Shown piece after piece: positions 9,801 through 11,836 of a stretch of 11,836 bases of DNA; the stretch's first letter is position 1; each line of letters starts with the position of its first letter. Made by a program: the position numbers and the translations under genes. Source of the stretch: Tetmemena sp. SeJ-2015 (Eukaryota; Ciliophora; Spirotrichea; Sporadotrichida; Oxytrichidae); the NCBI GenBank assembly GCA_027382625.1, contig JAJKFJ010024801.1, positions 1 to 11,836 of the forward strand. The letters run 5' to 3'. The notes beneath the pieces are model-generated. The model was not told the DNA's origin and ran no database searches. It worked only from the letters and a program-made list of their open reading frames with translations.

Positions 9801-11836
9801 TTTAAGTAAATTGTCTAATTTCATAATTTAACTTAAGAAAATCAAAAGTAATAAAATGCAAAAATTCCTGGTAATTAATTGAATTTGGAAGTTTATTAGT
9901 GAATAAGCTAACTCTATACCACCATACTCTTGTAGATGGTAGTCACCTACATGGGAACTAAAACTTTTCCTTATACTTTAACAATTTCAGTCTTAGATTG
10001 CACTTAAACTCTAAGCTTTACACCGCCTACGACAGCAGATTCTTTCAACTACACTTTAGGCAGCGGTGCAAAGACCTTCACAGCCTCTCCATTTACTATT
10101 AGTCCTTTGGAATGTGCTGCAACAGTAAGCTATTCAATCAGTTATGTCAATGGAGTTTGGCCAGATTTAGCTACAATTGGATCTCCTAAACTCTAAAATA
10201 ATTCAAATAAGTTATCTTTACAAGTTGTAGGTTTACCTTTAGTACAAACAAAAAAATTAATAAAATAAGTGATATTCTCTGTTCGGATTATGAATTATAT
10301 CAAAATATTTGATAACACTATTATAATATTTTATAATACAAGTGGCTTGGATATGTAGATTATTTATATTTATACCATGAGATAAATAAATATAATTAAC
10401 ACCAATTCTGCTTTAGCGGTTGGTGCCTACGAATTCAGTTTAACAGTGTTAAATTCTTTAAATGTAGCAAACTCAGAATCTACAACTTTTACTTTGACTA
10501 TAATAGAGGAGAATAAAGAAGTTCCCTGCTTATTCTCCCTCAAGTAAAATGATCTTCAAACCTATTATGAAGTGCCTCTTGCAACTTAGAAAAAGATTAG
10601 CTTTGCTGAGCTGAAATTTGAAAACTCCTGCAACTATGATGTTGTAATAACTCCACTCTACAATTTCTCTTACTTTATTCATTTTTTTATTATCCTCTCA
10701 AGAATTATATACAATGGCATATCCAAATTTTTGCCTAATTTTATGGAATACTCATCATCGAATTCTTTTTATCTCATTTAAATATTTTATATCAAGGACC
10801 TAGAGTTTTTCTATCTTTACTTTCTCAGCTTCCGATATTGGATCCTACTTTTTTGTCATGCAAGCTGCTCTCACCGAGGGACCTAAATCTTTAATAATTC
10901 TCTGCTTTTTATTTCTAAATCAACAGATTATTCCTTTTCGTGGACCTTACAGATTATCTCTGATCAAAAGAGCCTGAACTTAAATGCACCAGTATTCACA
11001 GAAGCCTTAGAAGATGTTAAAGTGCTTAATTTATTTTTACTGGTTGGAGAGCAAACTAGTTTGAATTTACCAGACGTTTATGATAAGGAGGGAGATGTTT
11101 ATCAGGTGATAGTTTCCATCCCCAAAGAAATCAGTGTCTTCTGCGCATACAATTAGCAGCAGAGCAGTTTTTAATTCGTCCCTTTTCCAGGAGATGAAGG
11201 AATATATCAGATCAAGATTTAGCTATAAGACTAAGGAAATCCCCAACTTTCGTCCTTCTATGTGCTATAAGTTAATGTCACCAACCTTATCACAGTTAAA
11301 GTAAATGTAGTTTATATGTTTTATACTTCTAGCATTTTAATAAAATGGGCAAAATGTAACAAAGTCGGTATACACGGCAGAGGATATCTCTGAGCTAACA
11401 AGGTTTTAGACTTCCTTCAGTGCCAAAATCAAGCAAATTAGGAATGATGGAAAGATGAAAATTCTACTCAATTAAGACTGGCTCTTCTCTCAATCTGACA
11501 AAGCCTTTGCAAATCTGAACATTTCACTCTCATACAAGCCCTATAAACTTCAATAGATGAACAAAATGTCGTGGTAGATTTTAAATTATCAAGCCAAGTA
11601 GGTTGAAATACAGCTAGCATTTGACTTATCCGAAGAGGTGTCTATGAGAGAAGTAATGGATTAGCTCAGCGTTACATTTAAGTTTAAGCTAAATCCCAAT
11701 GGAGGAATTTAAAGGAGGAATTTAGATAGGCAACTTACTTCATTTATGGCCAACAGGAAAACTGACTATGTTCTTTAAACTTATCTACCTCCTCAAATTG
11801 ACCCTAAAGATTATAAAATTTTTATAAAAAATGAAT
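6893..11836 (+). CDS. Gene 2: large secreted/surface protein with propeller-like and CADG-like repeats, partial, interrupted by IESs
   Basis: The ATG at 6893 opens a hydrophobic leader ending near SLLSPVECLFG, a probable signal peptide. With TAA/TAG as Gln and 16 proposed IESs removed, one frame of about 1,148 residues runs off the right edge. Residues ~35-580 repeat short hydrophobic strands plus turns (RYLVFSSNGNLLYAFLD, NRLLILNYEYTSSS, AYYSFLYTDGTTSGAMIY, KYFCVLAFTPTVS), a beta-propeller-like pattern. From ~580 on, Ser/Thr-rich beta modules appear (AAPGTYTISLTGS, YTLTISVLDCTQTLSFTPP, VGAYEFSLTVL, NLPDVYDKEGDVYQV, GIYQIKIQLQDQGNPQ). These resemble dystroglycan-type cadherin-like domains. 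Known CADG proteins act in adhesion or matrix binding; that role here is inference. No membrane anchor is seen yet and may lie beyond the window. Coding blocks are in order and one orientation (non-scrambled). Confidence 0.75.
7239..7273 (+). other. IES 1, 35 bp, pointer GTATC
   Basis: GTATC at 7234-7238 and 7269-7273 is in the same codon phase. Deletion removes the in-frame TGA at 7259 and leads into GASPDIIVVLDKRYN. An 80-base GT-AG intron (7234-7313) gives the same downstream frame. Confidence 0.4.
7371..7483 (+). other. IES 2, 113 bp, pointer AAAGTAA
   Basis: AAAGTAA, 7 bp, at 7364-7370 and 7477-7483 is in phase. The AT-rich insert between them is removed to join YNIQVIKSN to CIGCNFEIFKGF. 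A 125-base GT-AG intron (7367-7491) would also work. Confidence 0.55.
7805..7826 (+). other. IES 3, 22 bp, pointer TTTTAA
   Basis: TTTTAA at 7799-7804 and 7821-7826 is in phase. Deleting 22 bp joins NYGVASQIF to KKSLCTFLTLDSTES. This is one of the shortest inserts proposed here. Confidence 0.5.
8053..8095 (+). other. IES 4, 43 bp, pointer CAAGTT
   Basis: CAAGTT at 8047-8052 and 8090-8095 is read as Gln-Val in both copies. Deleting the AT-rich 43 bp joins EATGSKQV to FGCTNTKISGQNR. No simple GT-AG intron uses these edges, which makes this one of the clearest pointer junctions. Confidence 0.7.
8197..8264 (+). other. IES 5, 68 bp, pointer TATCCA
   Basis: TATCCA at 8191-8196 and 8259-8264 is in phase. 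Deletion joins NHFREFIQ to AYSLTQLAVIIQTTS. A 64-base GT-AG intron (8202-8265) would enter another open frame instead, so this boundary depends on IES 6 being real. Confidence 0.5.
8339..8373 (+). other. IES 6, 35 bp, pointer TTTTAA
   Basis: TTTTAA at 8333-8338 and 8368-8373 is in phase. The 35 bp are almost pure A/T. Deletion joins SAPTFSTSVL to KNDQYLDQHIQPVNN. Confidence 0.45.
8718..8759 (+). other. IES 7, 42 bp, pointer AATG
   Basis: AATG at 8714-8717 and 8756-8759 is in phase. Removal deletes an in-frame TGA and joins IQSLGQSLM to QYELDNNNFFKYIG. A 45-base GT-AG intron (8710-8754) fits equally well. The left coding edge here is itself AT-rich. Confidence 0.4.
8933..9369 (+). other. IES 8, 437 bp, pointer TCAGTT
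   Basis: The longest insert of gene 2. TCAGTT at 8927-8932 and 9364-9369 is in phase, and deletion joins FAQESVAFQ to FSIKATFLF. The interior is AT-rich with many TGA codons. A 67-codon open frame inside it (8860-9063, overlapping the left edge) has no protein-like composition past the pointer. Confidence 0.5.
9432..9454 (+). other. IES 9, 23 bp, pointer ATTTAATTT
   Basis: A 9-bp direct repeat, ATTTAATTT, at 9423-9431 and 9446-9454 is in phase. Deletion joins CLIPQLYLI to QTCTTSSNVVTMAQS. The repeat is pure A/T, and a 41-base GT-AG intron (9395-9435) is an alternative. Confidence 0.45.
9554..9690 (+). other. IES 10, 137 bp, pointer GAACTT
   Basis: GAACTT at 9548-9553 and 9685-9690 is in phase. 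Deleting the AT-rich 137 bp joins QIDAITRTGT to YSYTVSSSTAAPGTYT, completing a cadherin-like strand pattern. No GT donor exists near the left edge, so an intron is unlikely. Confidence 0.7.
9776..9946 (+). other. IES 11, about 171 bp, pointer possibly TCAC
   Basis: An insert is needed because the right-hand frame contains a TGA near 9899. TCAC at 9772-9775 and 9943-9946 is in phase and joins LTGSQLAFDF to TYMGTKTFPYTLTIS, giving a linker length typical of these modules. CTAA or TCTA pointers would retain about 14 extra residues. A 7-bp repeat TATTAGT (9794-9800, 9893-9899) is out of phase with the downstream frame. Confidence 0.35.
10221..10415 (+). other. IES 12, probable AT-rich insert, edges uncertain
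   Basis: The frame is the same on both sides and no TGA interrupts it, so this might be coding. However, base composition drops sharply and the encoded residues become Ile/Lys/Asn-rich, unlike both flanks. CTTTA at 10216-10220 and 10411-10415 is in phase and would remove 195 bp. An edge slightly left of 10405, keeping TNSALAVGAYEF, fits the module pattern better. Confidence 0.3.
10665..10715 (+). other. IES 13, 51 bp, pointer TACAAT
   Basis: TACAAT at 10659-10664 and 10710-10715 is read as Tyr-Asn in both copies. The 51 bp are a multiple of three and contain no TGA, so frame gives no proof. The hydrophobic low-complexity residues it would add (FSYFIHFFIILSR) interrupt the module TPLYN-GISKFLPNF. 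Confidence 0.55.
10767..10812 (+). other. IES 14, 46 bp, pointer TTCT
   Basis: TTCT at 10763-10766 and 10809-10812 is in phase. Deletion corrects the frame and joins FMEYSSSNS to IFTFSASDIGSYFFV. No GT donor precedes the frame change. Confidence 0.55.
10890..10921 (+). other. IES 15, 32 bp, pointer CTAAATC
   Basis: A 7-bp repeat, CTAAATC, at 10883-10889 and 10915-10921 is in phase. Deleting 32 bp joins AALTEGPKS to TDYSFSWTLQIISDQ. The insert contains no GT, so it cannot be a canonical intron. This is the strongest single junction in the window. Confidence 0.75.
11310..11358 (+). other. IES 16, 49 bp, pointer AAATGTA
   Basis: AAATGTA at 11303-11309 and 11352-11358 is in phase. Deletion joins NLITVKVNV to TKSVYTAEDISEL. 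A 64-base intron with a good GTAAAT donor (11301-11364) also restores the same frame and would drop only a few residues. Confidence 0.5.

Noticed and set aside
6893..11836. Paramecium-type TA-bounded IESs
   Set aside because: Paramecium shares the code, but several clear repeats here (CAAGTT, TCAGTT, GAACTT, TTCT) contain no TA, and repeat sequence and length vary between sites.
1..11836. tRNA, rRNA, CRISPR array or bacterial operon features
   Set aside because: I looked for cloverleaf-like or spaced-repeat patterns and ribosome-binding-site-led gene runs, and saw none. Base composition and gene structure are eukaryotic.

Overview
The window looks like germline (micronuclear) DNA of a spirotrich ciliate of the Oxytricha/Stylonychia type. 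Three observations support this. (1) In every convincing reading frame TAA and TAG occur inside the protein, where glutamine fits, and TGA is the only stop. (2) Two genes are broken into relatively GC-rich coding blocks separated by AT-rich inserts. (3) Most inserts are flanked by short direct repeats of varying sequence. Deleting an insert plus one repeat copy restores the frame, as expected for internal eliminated sequences (IESs) with pointers between macronuclear-destined segments (MDSs). The pointer sequences vary and are not all TA, which argues against Paramecium. The genus is inference only.

Layout. Bases 1-175 are a GC-richer patch, possibly the end or relic of another coding element. 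Bases 176-3481 are AT-rich non-coding DNA holding a 525-bp foldback element with ~225-bp arms (1012-1536). Bases 3482-5274 hold gene 1 on the minus strand. It encodes a predicted secreted protein of about 410-420 residues and reads from ATG to TGA once three mapped inserts and one unresolved insert are removed. Bases 5275-6892 form the divergent intergenic region, which contains a MITE-like element (5611-6416) with 128-bp terminal inverted repeats and a perfect 8-bp target-site duplication. Bases 6893 to the right edge hold gene 2 on the plus strand. Sixteen proposed inserts of 22-437 bp, when removed, leave one continuous frame of about 1,148 residues that is still open at the window end.

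Gene 2 appears to encode a large exported or cell-surface protein: a signal peptide, then repeated beta-strand motifs like those of beta-propellers, then Ser/Thr-rich repeats resembling dystroglycan-type cadherin-like (CADG) modules. Gene 1 also starts with a signal peptide and has many potential N-glycosylation sites, but I do not recognise its family.

Both genes are non-scrambled: their MDSs lie in order and in one orientation. The foldback, the MITE, the IESs and most intergenic DNA would be expected to be lost when the somatic nucleus forms. All boundaries were read by eye. Where pointers are only 4-5 bp, or several solutions exist, confidence is low.
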